Positions 50,656 to 59,857 of a stretch of DNA of 64,000 bases are shown one piece after another. Within the stretch, counting starts at the first letter, position 1, and each line of letters opens with the position of its first letter. Source of the stretch: Streptomyces sp. MBT53 (lineage in GTDB: Bacteria; Actinomycetota; Actinomycetes; Streptomycetales; Streptomycetaceae); NCBI RefSeq assembly GCF_016654115.1, contig NZ_JAEQAZ010000016.1, positions 21,628 to 85,627 on the forward strand, written 5' to 3'. The position numbers were made by a program, and so were the translations under genes. The notes beneath the pieces were generated by a model. It ran no database searches. It saw only the letters and a program-made list of their open reading frames with translations, and had not been told where the DNA came from.

Positions 50656-52096
50656 AGAGGATCGCCCCGGGGGTGTAGCCCGCGGCCTCCGGGTGCTGCT
50701 TCGCGATCTCCTCGACGCGGGCGACCACGGCGGCGACCTGGTCGGCGGCGGCGCCGGTGAAGGACAGCTTGTCGGCCATCAGGGCGTCCAACTCGGCGCG
50801 GTCCAGCGGGATGCGCTCGTCGGCGGCGAGCTTGTCCAGCAGTTCGTTGCGCTCGGCGCCCTGCTCGCGCATCGCCAGCGCGGAGGCGACCGCGTTCTCC
50901 TTGATGGCCTCGTGCGCGACCTCGCGGCCGACACCCGCGCGGACGGCGGCCATCAGCACCTTGGTCGTCGCGAGGAACGGCAGATAGCGGTCCAGCTCAC
51001 GTGCCACGACCGCCGGGAACGCGCCGAACTCGTCGAGCACGGTCAGGAACGTCTCCAGCAGCCCGTCGAGCGCGAAGAACGCGTCGGGGAGGGCCACCCG
51101 GCGCACCACCGAGCAGGAGACGTCGCCCTCGTTCCACTGGTCGCCCGCCAGCTCGCCGGTCATCGACGCGTAGCCGCGCAGGATGACCATCAGGCCGTTG
51201 ACGCGCTCGCAGGAGCGGGTGTTCATCTTGTGCGGCATCGCGGAGGAACCGACCTGGCCCGGCTTGAAGCCCTCGGTGACCAGCTCGTGCCCGGCCATCA
51301 GCCGGATCGTCTTCGCGAGCGACGAGGGCGCCGCCGCGACCTGCACCAGCGCGGTCACGACCTCGTAGTCCAGCGAGCGCGGGTACACCTGGCCGACCGA
51401 GGTGAACGCCTGCGAGAAACCGAGGTGGGAGGCGATCCGCTGCTCCAGCTCCGCGAGCTTCGCCGCGTCACCGCCGAGCAGGTCCAGCATGTCCTGAGCC
51501 GTGCCCACGGGGCCCTTGATGCCGCGCAGCGGGTAACGGCCCAGCAGCTCCTCGACCCGGCCGTACGCCACGAGCAGCTCGTCGGCCGCCGTAGCGAAAC
51601 GCTTGCCCAGGGTGGTCGCCTGCGCGGCCACGTTGTGCGAGCGGCCAGCCATGACCAGCTCGCCGTACTCGCCGGCCAGCTTGCCGAGCCGGGCCAGGAC
51701 GGCCACCGTACGGTCGCGCATCAGCTCCAGCGAGAGCCGGATCTGCAACTGCTCGACGTTCTCCGTCAGGTCCCGGGACGTCATGCCCTTGTGTACCTGC
51801 TCGTGCCCGGCGAGGTCGTTGAACTCCTCGATCCGCGCCTTCACGTCGTGCCGGGTGACCTTCTCGCGCTCGGCGATCGAGGCCAGGTCGACCTGGTCGA
51901 GGACACGCTCGTAGTCCGCGATCGCCGCGTCCGGCACCTCGATCCCGAGGTCCTTCTGGGCCCGCAGCACGGCGAGCCAGAGCTGCCGCTCCAGCTTCAC
52001 CTTCTGCTCGGGCGACCAGAGCGTGGCGAGCTCGGTGGAGGCGTAACGTCCGGCGAGGACGTTCGGGATGCGGGGCTTGGCGGCAGCGGAAGTCAC
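50654..52096 (-). CDS. purB: Adenylosuccinate lyase
   Basis: 480 residues from GTG 52096. PurB cleaves SAICAR and adenylosuccinate, releasing fumarate, in de novo purine synthesis. The fumarase/ASL signature GSSAMPHKMNT is at 283-293; other family motifs are KVTRHDVKARIEEFND, HKGMTSRDLTENVEQLQIRL, GRSHNVAAQATTLGKR and GIKGPVGTAQDML. It is the long actinobacterial form. A TAGAAT box ends eight bases before the GTG, so the transcript is close to leaderless. Operon with mug. Confidence 0.97.
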   Translation of the reverse strand: MTSAAAKPRIPNVLAGRYASTELATLWSPEQKVKLERQLWLAVLRAQKDLGIEVPDAAIADYERVLDQVDLASIAEREKVTRHDVKARIEEFNDLAGHEQVHKGMTSRDLTENVEQLQIRLSLELMRDRTVAVLARLGKLAGEYGELVMAGRSHNVAAQATTLGKRFATAADELLVAYGRVEELLGRYPLRGIKGPVGTAQDMLDLLGGDAAKLAELEQRIASHLGFSQAFTSVGQVYPRSLDYEVVTALVQVAAAPSSLAKTIRLMAGHELVTEGFKPGQVGSSAMPHKMNTRSCERVNGLMVILRGYASMTGELAGDQWNEGDVSCSVVRRVALPDAFFALDGLLETFLTVLDEFGAFPAVVARELDRYLPFLATTKVLMAAVRAGVGREVAHEAIKENAVASALAMREQGAERNELLDKLAADERIPLDRAELDALMADKLSFTGAAADQVAAVVARVEEIAKQHPEAAGYTPGAIL

Positions 52097-52169
52097 GTGT
52101 ACGGATTCTACTGGCGATTAGTGCAGGCCAGCGCCACAGCCACCTTCGTCGGAAGCTACGAGACCTCCG

Positions 52170-52511
52170 TCACGGTCCCGAGTCCGCGAGGTCGGCCAGC
52201 ACCTCCGCATGGCACAGCAGCGGCGCGCACCAGCACGCCAGGGTGCGTCCGCGCAGCTCCGGCACCAGGGCCAGCAGGTCGGGGCGCTCCAGCAGATACG
52301 CCCGGTACTTCGCCATCACCTCCGCGCGCGTGCCGTCCCGGCGGCGCGTGGGGGTGTCGTAGGCGAAGGGGTTGTAGAGCGGGTGGCGGGGGAGGTCCCA
52401 GCCGCCGAGGGTCCAGCGGCGGCCGACGTAGACGAGATCCGTGGGGGCGAGTTCCAGCTGAGGGCCGTACTCGTGAATCCGGCCCCTGACGTTGATCACC
52501 CGCGTGGTCAT
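52170..52511 (-). CDS. DUF4326 family protein
   Basis: 113 residues. NVRGRIHEYGPQLELAPTDL, YVGRRWTLGGWDL, YNPFAYDTPT and the C-terminal LACWCAPLLCHAEVLADL are the DUF4326 pattern; the two cysteines and His may bind a metal. Function not established; the family is common in phage and actinobacteria. The gene starts seven bases after the SGNH hydrolase stop without a good ribosome site, suggesting co-translation. Confidence 0.85.
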   Translation of the reverse strand: MTTRVINVRGRIHEYGPQLELAPTDLVYVGRRWTLGGWDLPRHPLYNPFAYDTPTRRRDGTRAEVMAKYRAYLLERPDLLALVPELRGRTLACWCAPLLCHAEVLADLADSGP

Positions 52512-52517
52512 GGGGAG

Positions 52518-53300
52518 TTACGCCGCCGGGCCCTCGTAGGGGAGGAGGTCCGGGCGCTTGGGGGAGAGGCCGTCCCCCGAGGAGCGGCCGGTGAGGCGGC
52601 GGCCTATCCAGGGGAGGAGGTACTGGCGGGTGAAGCGGACGTCCTCCACGCGGCGGGCGGTCCAGTTCGGGGGCGGGGTCGGCGGCATCGGGGTGCGCCA
52701 CTCCGGGTCCTCGGCCTCGTAGCCGAGGGTCTGCCATACCGCCTCGGCGACCCGGCGGTGGCCCTCATCCGTGAGGTGGAGGCGATCGACGTCCCACGCG
52801 CGCGGGTCGGCGAGCGAGGGGGCGCCGTACAGGTCGACGACCAGGGCGCCGTGCCGGTCGGCGAGGTCGTCGACGCAGGCGAAGAGCTCCTCCATGCGCG
52901 GCCGGAAGCGCTCCAGGACCGGGCCCTGGCGGCCGGGGCTGCGCATCAGCACCAGGTGCTTGCAGGCGGGCGTGAGGCGTTCGACGGCTTCTTCCAGCAG
53001 GGCGCGCACCCGGCCCATGTCGCACTTGGGGCGCAGGGTGTCGTTCAGGCCGCCGACCAGCGTGATGACATCGGGCTGCATGGCCGCCGCGGGGCCGACC
53101 TGTTCCTCGACGATCTGTGCGATCAGCTTGCCGCGTACGGCGAGGTTGGCGTACCGGAAGCCGGGCGTCCGGGCGGCCATCCGGCCGGCGAGGAGGTCGG
53201 CCCAGCCCCGGTAGGTGCCGTCCGGGAGCAGGTCCGACATGCCCTCGGTGAAGGAGTCGCCGATCGCGACCAGGCTGGTGTGCGTGGGATTCGTCTGCAT
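52518..53300 (-). CDS. SGNH/GDSL hydrolase
   Basis: 260 residues, no signal peptide. Block I GDSFTEGMSD carries the nucleophile Ser, LAVRGKLIAQIV block II Gly, LVGGLNDTLRP block III Asn, and DRLHLTDEGHRRVA block V Asp-x-x-His. The C-terminal 60 residues (WTARRVEDVRFTRQYLLPWI) are an extension. An esterase/acyl hydrolase of unknown substrate; Streptomyces has a well-populated cytoplasmic group of these. TATCAT lies 10 bases before the ATG as a probable minus 10 box. Confidence 0.9.
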   Translation of the reverse strand: MQTNPTHTSLVAIGDSFTEGMSDLLPDGTYRGWADLLAGRMAARTPGFRYANLAVRGKLIAQIVEEQVGPAAAMQPDVITLVGGLNDTLRPKCDMGRVRALLEEAVERLTPACKHLVLMRSPGRQGPVLERFRPRMEELFACVDDLADRHGALVVDLYGAPSLADPRAWDVDRLHLTDEGHRRVAEAVWQTLGYEAEDPEWRTPMPPTPPPNWTARRVEDVRFTRQYLLPWIGRRLTGRSSGDGLSPKRPDLLPYEGPAA

Positions 53301-53367
53301 GGCGACGAAGATGATATCCCGCGTCCATACCTGCCGGTCGGTCCCCCTCCCCGATCGGGGTCCGGGC

Positions 53368-54381
53368 CTACGCCCGCTGCCCGAACAGCTCCCGCAGCAC
53401 GTCCTCCATGGTCACCAGACCGGTCAGCCGCCCCTCCTCGTCGAGGACCGCCGCGAGGTGCGTACGGCCCCTGCGCATCGCGGTGAGGACGTCGTCCATG
53501 GGCGTGCTCTCCCGGATGTTCGCGATGGAGCGCATGTCCTCCACCTTGAACGGCTCGTCGCGCGGCGACGCGTCGAGCGCGTCCTTGACGTGGAGGTAGC
53601 CGATGATCCGGCGCTCGTCGTCGACGACCGGGAAGCGGGAGAAGCCGGACTCGGCCGACAGCACCTCCAGCTCGGCCGGGGTGATGCCCGCCACCACGTA
53701 GTCGACGCGTTCGAGGGGGAGTACGACGTCCCGGACCGGCCTGCTGCCCAGTTCCAGGGCGTCGTTCAGCCGCTCCCGGGCGCGCTCGTCGATGAGGCCC
53801 GCCTCGCCGGAGTCCCGCACGATCCGGGCGAGTTCGGCGTCCGAGAAGGTCGCCGTGACCTCGTCCTTGACCTCGACGCGCAGCAGCTTGAGCAGCGTGT
53901 TGGCGAACGCGTTGATCGTGAAGATCACCGGACGCAGCGCCCGGGACAGCGTCACGAGCGGCGGTCCCAGCAGCAGCGCGCTGCGCACCGGCTCGGCGAG
54001 CGCGATGTTCTTCGGCACCATCTCGCCGAGCAGCATGTGTAGATAGGTCGCGGCGGAAAGCGCGATCACGAAGGACACCGCGTGTCCCGCGCTCTCCGGG
54101 ACACCGACCGCGTGGAACACCGGCTCCAGCAGATGCGCGATCGCCGGCTCGGCGACGATGCCGAGCACCAGCGTGCACAGCGTGATGCCGAGCTGGGCCG
54201 CGGCCAGCAGCACGGACACGTGCTCAAGCCCCCACAGCACGCTCTTGGCGCGCCGGTCGCCCTGCTCGGCGTGCGGCTCGATCTGGCTGCGGCGCACCGA
54301 GATCAGCGCGAACTCGGCGCCCACGAAGAAGGCGTTGACGACCAGCGTCGCCAACCCGATCAGCAGTTGTACGGCGGTCAC
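53368..54381 (-). CDS. CNNM/CBS-domain membrane protein (CorC/hemolysin-C family), second of a pair
   Basis: 337 residues from GTG 54381, which overlaps the stop of its upstream paralogue (GTGA). The CNNM domain spans about residues 1-180 with three to four helices (LLIGLATLVVNAFFVGAEFA; HVSVLLAAAQLGITLCTLVL; VSFVIALSAATYLHMLLGEM, VPKNIALAEP). A CBS pair follows (VLPLERVDYVVAGITPAELE; ESTPMDDVLTAMRRGRTHLA, GLVTMEDVLRELFGQ). These are magnesium or sodium export-linked proteins. The C-terminal CorC domain of the first paralogue is absent here. Confidence 0.88.
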   Translation of the reverse strand: MTAVQLLIGLATLVVNAFFVGAEFALISVRRSQIEPHAEQGDRRAKSVLWGLEHVSVLLAAAQLGITLCTLVLGIVAEPAIAHLLEPVFHAVGVPESAGHAVSFVIALSAATYLHMLLGEMVPKNIALAEPVRSALLLGPPLVTLSRALRPVIFTINAFANTLLKLLRVEVKDEVTATFSDAELARIVRDSGEAGLIDERARERLNDALELGSRPVRDVVLPLERVDYVVAGITPAELEVLSAESGFSRFPVVDDERRIIGYLHVKDALDASPRDEPFKVEDMRSIANIRESTPMDDVLTAMRRGRTHLAAVLDEEGRLTGLVTMEDVLRELFGQRA

Positions 54382-55754
54382 AGCTCCCCCTTCGCGGAGT
54401 CGGAACCGGAATCGGAACCCGAACCGGAAGCCGAGTCGGGACCGGATGCGGCTCGCGGCGCGTGCAGCAGCAGCCGCGCGGCCCGCCGCCCCGACGCGTC
54501 CACGACGTCGATCCGCCACCCGGTGACCGCGACGGTGTCCCCGACCTCGGGGATCCGCCCCAGCTCGGTGGCGACCAGACCGGCCAGCGTCTCGTACGGC
54601 CCCTCGGGTGCCCGCAGTCCGACGCGCGCGAGCTGGTCCATGCGGGCGGCGCCGTCCGCCGAGTACAGCGTCCGGCCCTCGTCGTCCGTGCCCGCCGATG
54701 CCAGGTCGGGCGTCTCGTGCGGGTCGTGCTCGTCCCGTACCTCTCCCACGACCTCCTCGACGATGTCCTCCAGGGTCGCGACCCCGGCCGTACCGCCGTA
54801 CTCGTCGATGACGACGGCCATCGTGCGCTTGCCGGAAAGCCGGTCCAGGAGGCGGTCGACGGTGAGGGACTCGGGGACGAGGAGGGGTTCGCGCAGCACG
54901 TCGGAGAGGGGGAAGCGGGCTCGCCGGTCCGCCGGTACCGCCAGGACGTCCTTGATGTGCACGGTGCCGACGACGTCGTCGAGGCTGCCGCGGTAGACCG
55001 GGAACCGGGACAGCCCGGTCGCACGGGTCGCGTTGGCCACGTCCTCGCAGGTCGCCTGGGCGTCGAGGGCGACGACCTGGACGCGGGGCGTCATCACGTT
55101 CTCCGCGGTGAGGTCGGCGAGGTTCAGGGTGCGGACGAACAACTCGGCGGTGTCCGGCTCCAGGGCGCCCTGCTTGGCGGAGTGCCGGGCCAGCGCGGCC
55201 AGCTCCTGCGGCCCGCGCGCGGAGGCCAGCTCCTCGGCGGGCTCCAGGCCGAAGGCCCGCACCACGTGGTTGGCCGTGTTGTTCAGATGGCTGATGAACG
55301 GGCGGAACAAGGCACTGAACCAGCGCTGCGCGTTGCCCACCCGTTTGGCCACGGCCAGCGGCGAGGAGATCGCCCAGTTCTTCGGCACCAGCTCGCCTAC
55401 GACCATCAGGAACACCGTCGACAGCGCCGTACCCAGCACCAGCGCGACGGACCTCGACGCCGAATGCGAGATGCCCAGCGACTCCAGGGGGCCCGCGATG
55501 AGTGCGGCGATCGACGGCTCGGAGAGCATGCCGACGACCAGGTTGGTGACGGTGATGCCGAGCTGGGCGCCGGAGAGCTGGAAGGTCAGATTCCGTACGG
55601 CCTTCAGGGCACCGGAGGCGCCCCGCTCGCCGCGCTCGACCGCGCGCTCCAGCTCGCCGCGCTCGACGGTGGTCAGTGAGAACTCGGCCGCGACGAAGGC
55701 GCCGCAGAGGAGCGAGAGCAGGATCGCCACCAGCAGCAGAAGCACTTCGGTCAT
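54378..55754 (-). CDS. CNNM/CBS/CorC-domain membrane protein, first of a pair
   Basis: 458 residues. CNNM domain about 1-195 (LLLLVAILLSLLCGAFVAAE; LSGAQLGITVTNLVVGM; VVGELVPKNWAISSPLAVAK), CBS pair about 205-330 (ENVMTPRVQVVALDAQAT; RTMAVVIDEYGGTAGVATLE, DIVEEVVGEVRDEHD), then a CorC/HlyC domain to about 430. The last 25 residues are a Ser/Gly/Asp low-complexity tail from a short GC-rich repeat. GGAGG lies eight bases before the ATG. Likely works with the overlapping downstream paralogue in divalent-cation homeostasis. Confidence 0.9.
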   Translation of the reverse strand: MTEVLLLLVAILLSLLCGAFVAAEFSLTTVERGELERAVERGERGASGALKAVRNLTFQLSGAQLGITVTNLVVGMLSEPSIAALIAGPLESLGISHSASRSVALVLGTALSTVFLMVVGELVPKNWAISSPLAVAKRVGNAQRWFSALFRPFISHLNNTANHVVRAFGLEPAEELASARGPQELAALARHSAKQGALEPDTAELFVRTLNLADLTAENVMTPRVQVVALDAQATCEDVANATRATGLSRFPVYRGSLDDVVGTVHIKDVLAVPADRRARFPLSDVLREPLLVPESLTVDRLLDRLSGKRTMAVVIDEYGGTAGVATLEDIVEEVVGEVRDEHDPHETPDLASAGTDDEGRTLYSADGAARMDQLARVGLRAPEGPYETLAGLVATELGRIPEVGDTVAVTGWRIDVVDASGRRAARLLLHAPRAASGPDSASGSGSDSGSDSAKGEL

Positions 55755-55904
55755 CGGGTCACCTCCGTCCCATGATCGGACAGGGCAGGGAGGTTCGCGC
55801 GATGTCGCGTACTGGGAGGCTCGCCCATGGGCGGACGCTCACACCTTTCGAGGAGAAGCTGAAGTTCCGGGTCGTCCGCCAATGGTAAAGGATGAGCAAA
55901 GCGA

Positions 55905-56330
55905 TCAGATGGTGAGGTGCTTCACCCAGCGCCGCCAGTGGTCCTCGCGTGCATACCCCGCCGCGCGCCACGCATGCTGCCCGGTCTCGTTGCGTTCCAG
56001 CACCATCGCGTCCCCACGCCGCCCGCCCAGCGCCACGAACCGCTCCTCGGCCGCCGTCAGCAACGCCGAGCCGATGCCCTGTCGGCGCTGCTCCGGGTGC
56101 ACGGCCAGCCGGTAGAGGTGACAGCGCCAGCCGTCGAACCCGGCGATCACGGACCCGACGAGCCGCCCGTCGTGCTCCGCGAGGATCAGCGCGTCGGGGT
56201 CCCTCTCGATGAGCCGGGCCACGCCGTCGCGGTCGTCGCTGATGCTCGTGCCTTCGGCGGCCTCGCCCCAGAACGCCAGCACGGCGTCGATGTCGGAGAG
56301 GGCCGCGCTGCGGATGTGAAGATCACTCAT
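55905..56330 (-). CDS. GNAT acetyltransferase
   Basis: 141 residues. SDLHIRSAALSDIDAVLAFW opens the fold, LAEHDGRLVGSVIAGFDGW is the central sheet, and LAVHPEQRRQGIGSALLTAA carries the acetyl-CoA loop RRQGIGS; ERNETGQHAWRAAGY is the C-terminal motif. It resembles the RimI/AAC branch; substrate unknown. Its ATG (56330) overlaps the end of the LLM flavin-enzyme gene by eight bases, so the two are co-translated. Confidence 0.88.
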   Translation of the reverse strand: MSDLHIRSAALSDIDAVLAFWGEAAEGTSISDDRDGVARLIERDPDALILAEHDGRLVGSVIAGFDGWRCHLYRLAVHPEQRRQGIGSALLTAAEERFVALGGRRGDAMVLERNETGQHAWRAAGYAREDHWRRWVKHLTI

Positions 56331-57234
56331 GGGACGAGCCAAGCAGAGGGTCGGCGGGTGCGGCGAGCGGGTTTCGGCGCAGTTCCTCGACGACCGGCGC
56401 GAACGCGTCCATGTGCGGCTCCAGGACGGTGAGATACGAGAACCCGTGCCGGTCGCGCAGCGCGCGCAGCTTCGCGGTGATGTGATCCAGGGTGCCGACC
56501 AGCATCACGGGGAGGTCGAGCACCTGCTCCAGGGTGAGGTCCGGTCGGCGCTCCAGCAGCGGCCGGAGCGCGCTCGCGGGGTCGTCGGTCACCGCCACCA
56601 TCTGGATCAGCAGGTTGAGTTCGGCGGGTTCCGCCCGGTCGGCCGCGAACTCCCGGTAGCGGGCGACCCGTTGACCGAACTCGGCGGAGTCGACCGGCAC
56701 CAGTTTGCCCTCTGTGTCGCCCGGCACCAGCCGCGCACCCGTGAACGCCGCGATGTCCGCGTGCTCGGCGGTCAGCCGCAGCATGCGGTCGCCGTTGCCG
56801 CCCAGGAGCAGCGGTACCCGGGTCTCCGTGGTCTCCAGCAGTCGCGCCAACTCCTCGACGGTGCGCCGGAGATGGTCCACGCGTTCGCCCGGCGCACCGA
56901 AGGGCAGCCCCGCCGTGTCGTGCTCGGCCTGGATGTAGCCGGTGCCCAGGCCGAGTTCGAGGCGACCGCCCGTCAGGTCATTGGTCGTCGCGACCTCGCG
57001 GGCCAGCAGAGTCGGGTTCCAGAAGCCCGCGTTGAGCACGAACGTGCCCACCCGTGGCCGCTCGGTCGCGTCCGCCGCAGCGACCAGTGCCGGGAACGGC
57101 GCGACCATGCCCAGATGGTCGGGGACCAGGATCACGTCGTAGTCGAGTTCCTCGACGCGTCGGCATCTCGTGCGCCACTCGTCGGCGGGCGCGGACGTGA
57201 GCAGACTGGCCCCGAAGCGGAACGGGCGCGGCAT
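56323..57234 (-). CDS. F420-dependent LLM-class oxidoreductase
   Basis: 303 residues. Bacterial luciferase-like TIM barrel: FRFGASLLTSAPADEWRTRC, YDVILVPDHLGMVAPFPALV, RVGTFVLNAGFWNPTLLARE, TTNDLTGGRLELGLGTGYIQ, LLLGGNGDRMLRLTAEHADI. Matches the Streptomyces and mycobacterial F420-type group (MSMEG_2516-like). AGGAGA lies five bases before ATG 57234. It probably reduces or oxidises a small molecule using F420; partner gene is the overlapping acetyltransferase. Confidence 0.88.
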   Translation of the reverse strand: MPRPFRFGASLLTSAPADEWRTRCRRVEELDYDVILVPDHLGMVAPFPALVAAADATERPRVGTFVLNAGFWNPTLLAREVATTNDLTGGRLELGLGTGYIQAEHDTAGLPFGAPGERVDHLRRTVEELARLLETTETRVPLLLGGNGDRMLRLTAEHADIAAFTGARLVPGDTEGKLVPVDSAEFGQRVARYREFAADRAEPAELNLLIQMVAVTDDPASALRPLLERRPDLTLEQVLDLPVMLVGTLDHITAKLRALRDRHGFSYLTVLEPHMDAFAPVVEELRRNPLAAPADPLLGSSHE

Positions 57235-57282
57235 GAACTCTCCTAAGCAGCGGGGGACTTCAGAACGACCGTCGCGATTCCA

Positions 57283-59853
57283 TCACTCGTGCGCGATGGC
57301 CGCCAGCACGTTCATACGGGAGGCACGGAGCGCCGGCAGCAGGGCCGCCACGATGCCGACCACCGCCGAGCCGATGACGACCGCGACGATCGTGGTCCAA
57401 GGGACCGCGAGCGCCTTCATGCCCTGGAGCGCCAGGACTTGCTGTGCGGAGACGCCCCACACCAGGCCGAGCCCGAGCCCCAGCACCGCGCCGAACACCG
57501 CGATCACCACCGACTCCAGCCGGATCATCCGCCGCAGTTGGCGCCGTCCGAGTCCGATCGCGCGCAGCAGGCCGATCTCCCGGGTGCGCTCCACGACCGA
57601 CAGGGCAAGGGTGTTGACCACGCCGAGCACCGCGATGACGATGGCCAGCCCGAGCAACGCGTAGACGAGATACAGGAGTACGGCGATCTGGTCGTGGACC
57701 AGCTTCTTGTAGTCGGCCTCGTCGCGGACCTGTACCTGCGGATAGGGCTTCAGCGTCGTGTCCAGCGCCTTGCGGAGCTGGTCGGCGCCGGTGCCGGAGG
57801 CGGCGTTCACGTACAGCGTGGAGTCCTGGCCGTTCGGGACGTACTTCTCGACCGTGGCGATCCCGAAGAACAGCCCGCCCTGCGTCCCGAACCCGCCCGC
57901 CGACTCCTGGTCGCTGAGCGCGCCCACCGTCAGTCGCGTGGTGCGTCCGCCCGGGAACTCGACGGGCAGCACACTGCCCAGCCGTACCTTGTGGTCCTTC
58001 GCGAAGTCGACGTCCATGGCGAGGTGTCCGGCGGCGAGTGCCGAAGTCGTGTTCCCCTGCGCGTACTTGATGTGGGCGACGTCGTCGAGCGCGCTGTCGT
58101 AGCCGGCGGCCGTCGTCTCCACCCGCTTGCCGTCCGGCAGCCGGACCGCGAGGGGCGCGAACCGCGCGCGTACGACCAGGCCGACGCCCTCGGTGGCGCG
58201 CACATGGTCCGTGACCTCCTTGGAGAACGGCACGAAACTGCCGTTCTGGATCACGAAGTCGGCGCCCAGGGTCTTGTCGATCTGCTGGTCGAAGGACTTG
58301 GACATCGACGCGCTCGCCACCGACATCCCGCCGACCAGGGCCAGGCCCACCATCAGGGCCGCCGCGGTGGCGCCCGTACGGCGCGGGTTGCGCAGGGCGT
58401 TGCGCTGGCTCATCCGGCCGACCGAGCCGAACAGGGCGGGGAAGGCGCCGCCCAGCACCCGGATCATCGGGCGGACCAGGAGTGGGCCCGCGATCACGGT
58501 CGCGATCAGGGTCAGGACGATGCCAAGGCCGAGGAAGGAGGCGGACGATGCGGTCTTCGTCGCGGCCGCGCAGCCCGCGAGCGCGGCCACGCCGATCGCG
58601 CCGACGATCGACCCCACTACCGCCCGCACCCTCAACGGCCGTCCCACACCGGCGACTTCGGCGTCCGCGAGGGCCGCCATCGGCGAGACCGTCGCGGCCC
58701 GCCGGGCCGGGAGATACGCGGCGACGAAGGTGACCCCGACCCCAACGACGTACGACGCCAAGGGAGTCGGCCAACTCACCACCATCTCGGTGGTCTTGAG
58801 GTTCATGCCGAACGCGGTCATGAGCTTGATCAGCCCGGCCGCGAGTCCGATACCGGCCGCCAGCCCCAGAGTTGAACCGATGAGGCCGAGCAGCAGCGCC
58901 TCGGTGAGCACCGAGCGCCGTACCTGCTTGCGGTCGGCGCCGAGGGCGCGCAACAGGCCCAGTTCGCGGGTGCGTTGGGCGATCAGCATCGAGAACGTGT
59001 TGACGATCAGGAACACACCGACGAGGACCGCGATGCCCGCGAAGCCCAGCATCACGTACTTGATGACGTCGAGGAAGCCGCCCAGGTCGGCGGCGGCCGA
59101 CTTGGCCTGCTCGTCGGCGGTCTTGATGTCGTAGGAGCCGGACGAACCGATCGCGGCGGCCACCCGCTGCTTGAGCACGGCGTCGGACACGCCCTTGGCC
59201 GCGTCCACCGAGATGCTGGTGGCGCGGTCGGATGCGCCGAGGAGCTGAGACTTCGCGGTGGCGGGGTCGAGGAAGACCAGCGCGGCACCCGGGTTGGTGG
59301 TGGTGAAGGTCGCGATGCCGACGATCTCGACCTTGAAGCTGCCGGGCTGCGCCTGCACGGTGAGCGTGTCGCCGATCTTCACGTGCTTGTTGTCGGCGGT
59401 GTCCGCGTCCAGGAGGGCCTGGCCGACGCCCTGCGGGGCGTGTCCCGAGGTCAGTTTCACCGGGCTGCGGTCGGTGAGGTACCAGTCGGTGGCGATGGTG
59501 GGCGCGCCCGTGGTCGGCCCGACCGACTTGTCCTTGCTGTCGACGACGACGATGTTCTGCACGGACACGTCGGCGTGCGTCGCGGCGACCCCGGCCACCT
59601 TCGCCACCTGCCCGGCCAGCGCGGCGGGCACGGTCTCGGTCGCGCCGGTGGGCACCGAGGACTTGAGGTCCTGCTTCGGCTCGACGGTCACATCGGCGGA
59701 CGTGGACGCGAAGAGGCGGTCGAAGGTGCGGGTCACCGTGTCGGAGAAGATCAGGCTGCCCGCGACGAACGCGACGGACAACACGACGGCCAGCGCCGAG
59801 AGCAGCAGCCTTCCCTTGTGCGCGAGGAAGCTCCGGAGGGTCGCCTTCAGCAC
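57283..59853 (-). CDS. MacB/FtsX-type ABC transporter permease, double form
   Basis: 856 residues from GTG 59853, four bases after the ATPase stop. Two FtsX cores: an N-terminal helix (RLLLSALAVVLSVAFVAGSL) with a periplasmic MacB-like domain, helices near 265-400 (VMLGFAGIAVLVGVFLIVNT, FSMLIAQRTRELGLLRALGA), a second periplasmic domain (ADFVIQNGSFVPFSKEVTDH), and C-terminal helices (VVNTLALSVVERTREIGLLR, AIGLGRRQLRRMI). Both REIGLLRALG-type motifs are present. Such transporters export or process envelope substrates such as peptides or lipids. Operon with the ATPase. Confidence 0.92.
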   Translation of the reverse strand: MLKATLRSFLAHKGRLLLSALAVVLSVAFVAGSLIFSDTVTRTFDRLFASTSADVTVEPKQDLKSSVPTGATETVPAALAGQVAKVAGVAATHADVSVQNIVVVDSKDKSVGPTTGAPTIATDWYLTDRSPVKLTSGHAPQGVGQALLDADTADNKHVKIGDTLTVQAQPGSFKVEIVGIATFTTTNPGAALVFLDPATAKSQLLGASDRATSISVDAAKGVSDAVLKQRVAAAIGSSGSYDIKTADEQAKSAAADLGGFLDVIKYVMLGFAGIAVLVGVFLIVNTFSMLIAQRTRELGLLRALGADRKQVRRSVLTEALLLGLIGSTLGLAAGIGLAAGLIKLMTAFGMNLKTTEMVVSWPTPLASYVVGVGVTFVAAYLPARRAATVSPMAALADAEVAGVGRPLRVRAVVGSIVGAIGVAALAGCAAATKTASSASFLGLGIVLTLIATVIAGPLLVRPMIRVLGGAFPALFGSVGRMSQRNALRNPRRTGATAAALMVGLALVGGMSVASASMSKSFDQQIDKTLGADFVIQNGSFVPFSKEVTDHVRATEGVGLVVRARFAPLAVRLPDGKRVETTAAGYDSALDDVAHIKYAQGNTTSALAAGHLAMDVDFAKDHKVRLGSVLPVEFPGGRTTRLTVGALSDQESAGGFGTQGGLFFGIATVEKYVPNGQDSTLYVNAASGTGADQLRKALDTTLKPYPQVQVRDEADYKKLVHDQIAVLLYLVYALLGLAIVIAVLGVVNTLALSVVERTREIGLLRAIGLGRRQLRRMIRLESVVIAVFGAVLGLGLGLVWGVSAQQVLALQGMKALAVPWTTIVAVVIGSAVVGIVAALLPALRASRMNVLAAIAHE

Positions 59854-59857
59854 GGGT

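Noticed and set aside
54400..54450. Micro-satellite at the CNNM protein tail as a phase-variable switch
   Set aside because: The GC-rich hexamer-like repeats are degenerate and only encode a Ser/Gly/Asp tail; no sign of frame switching.
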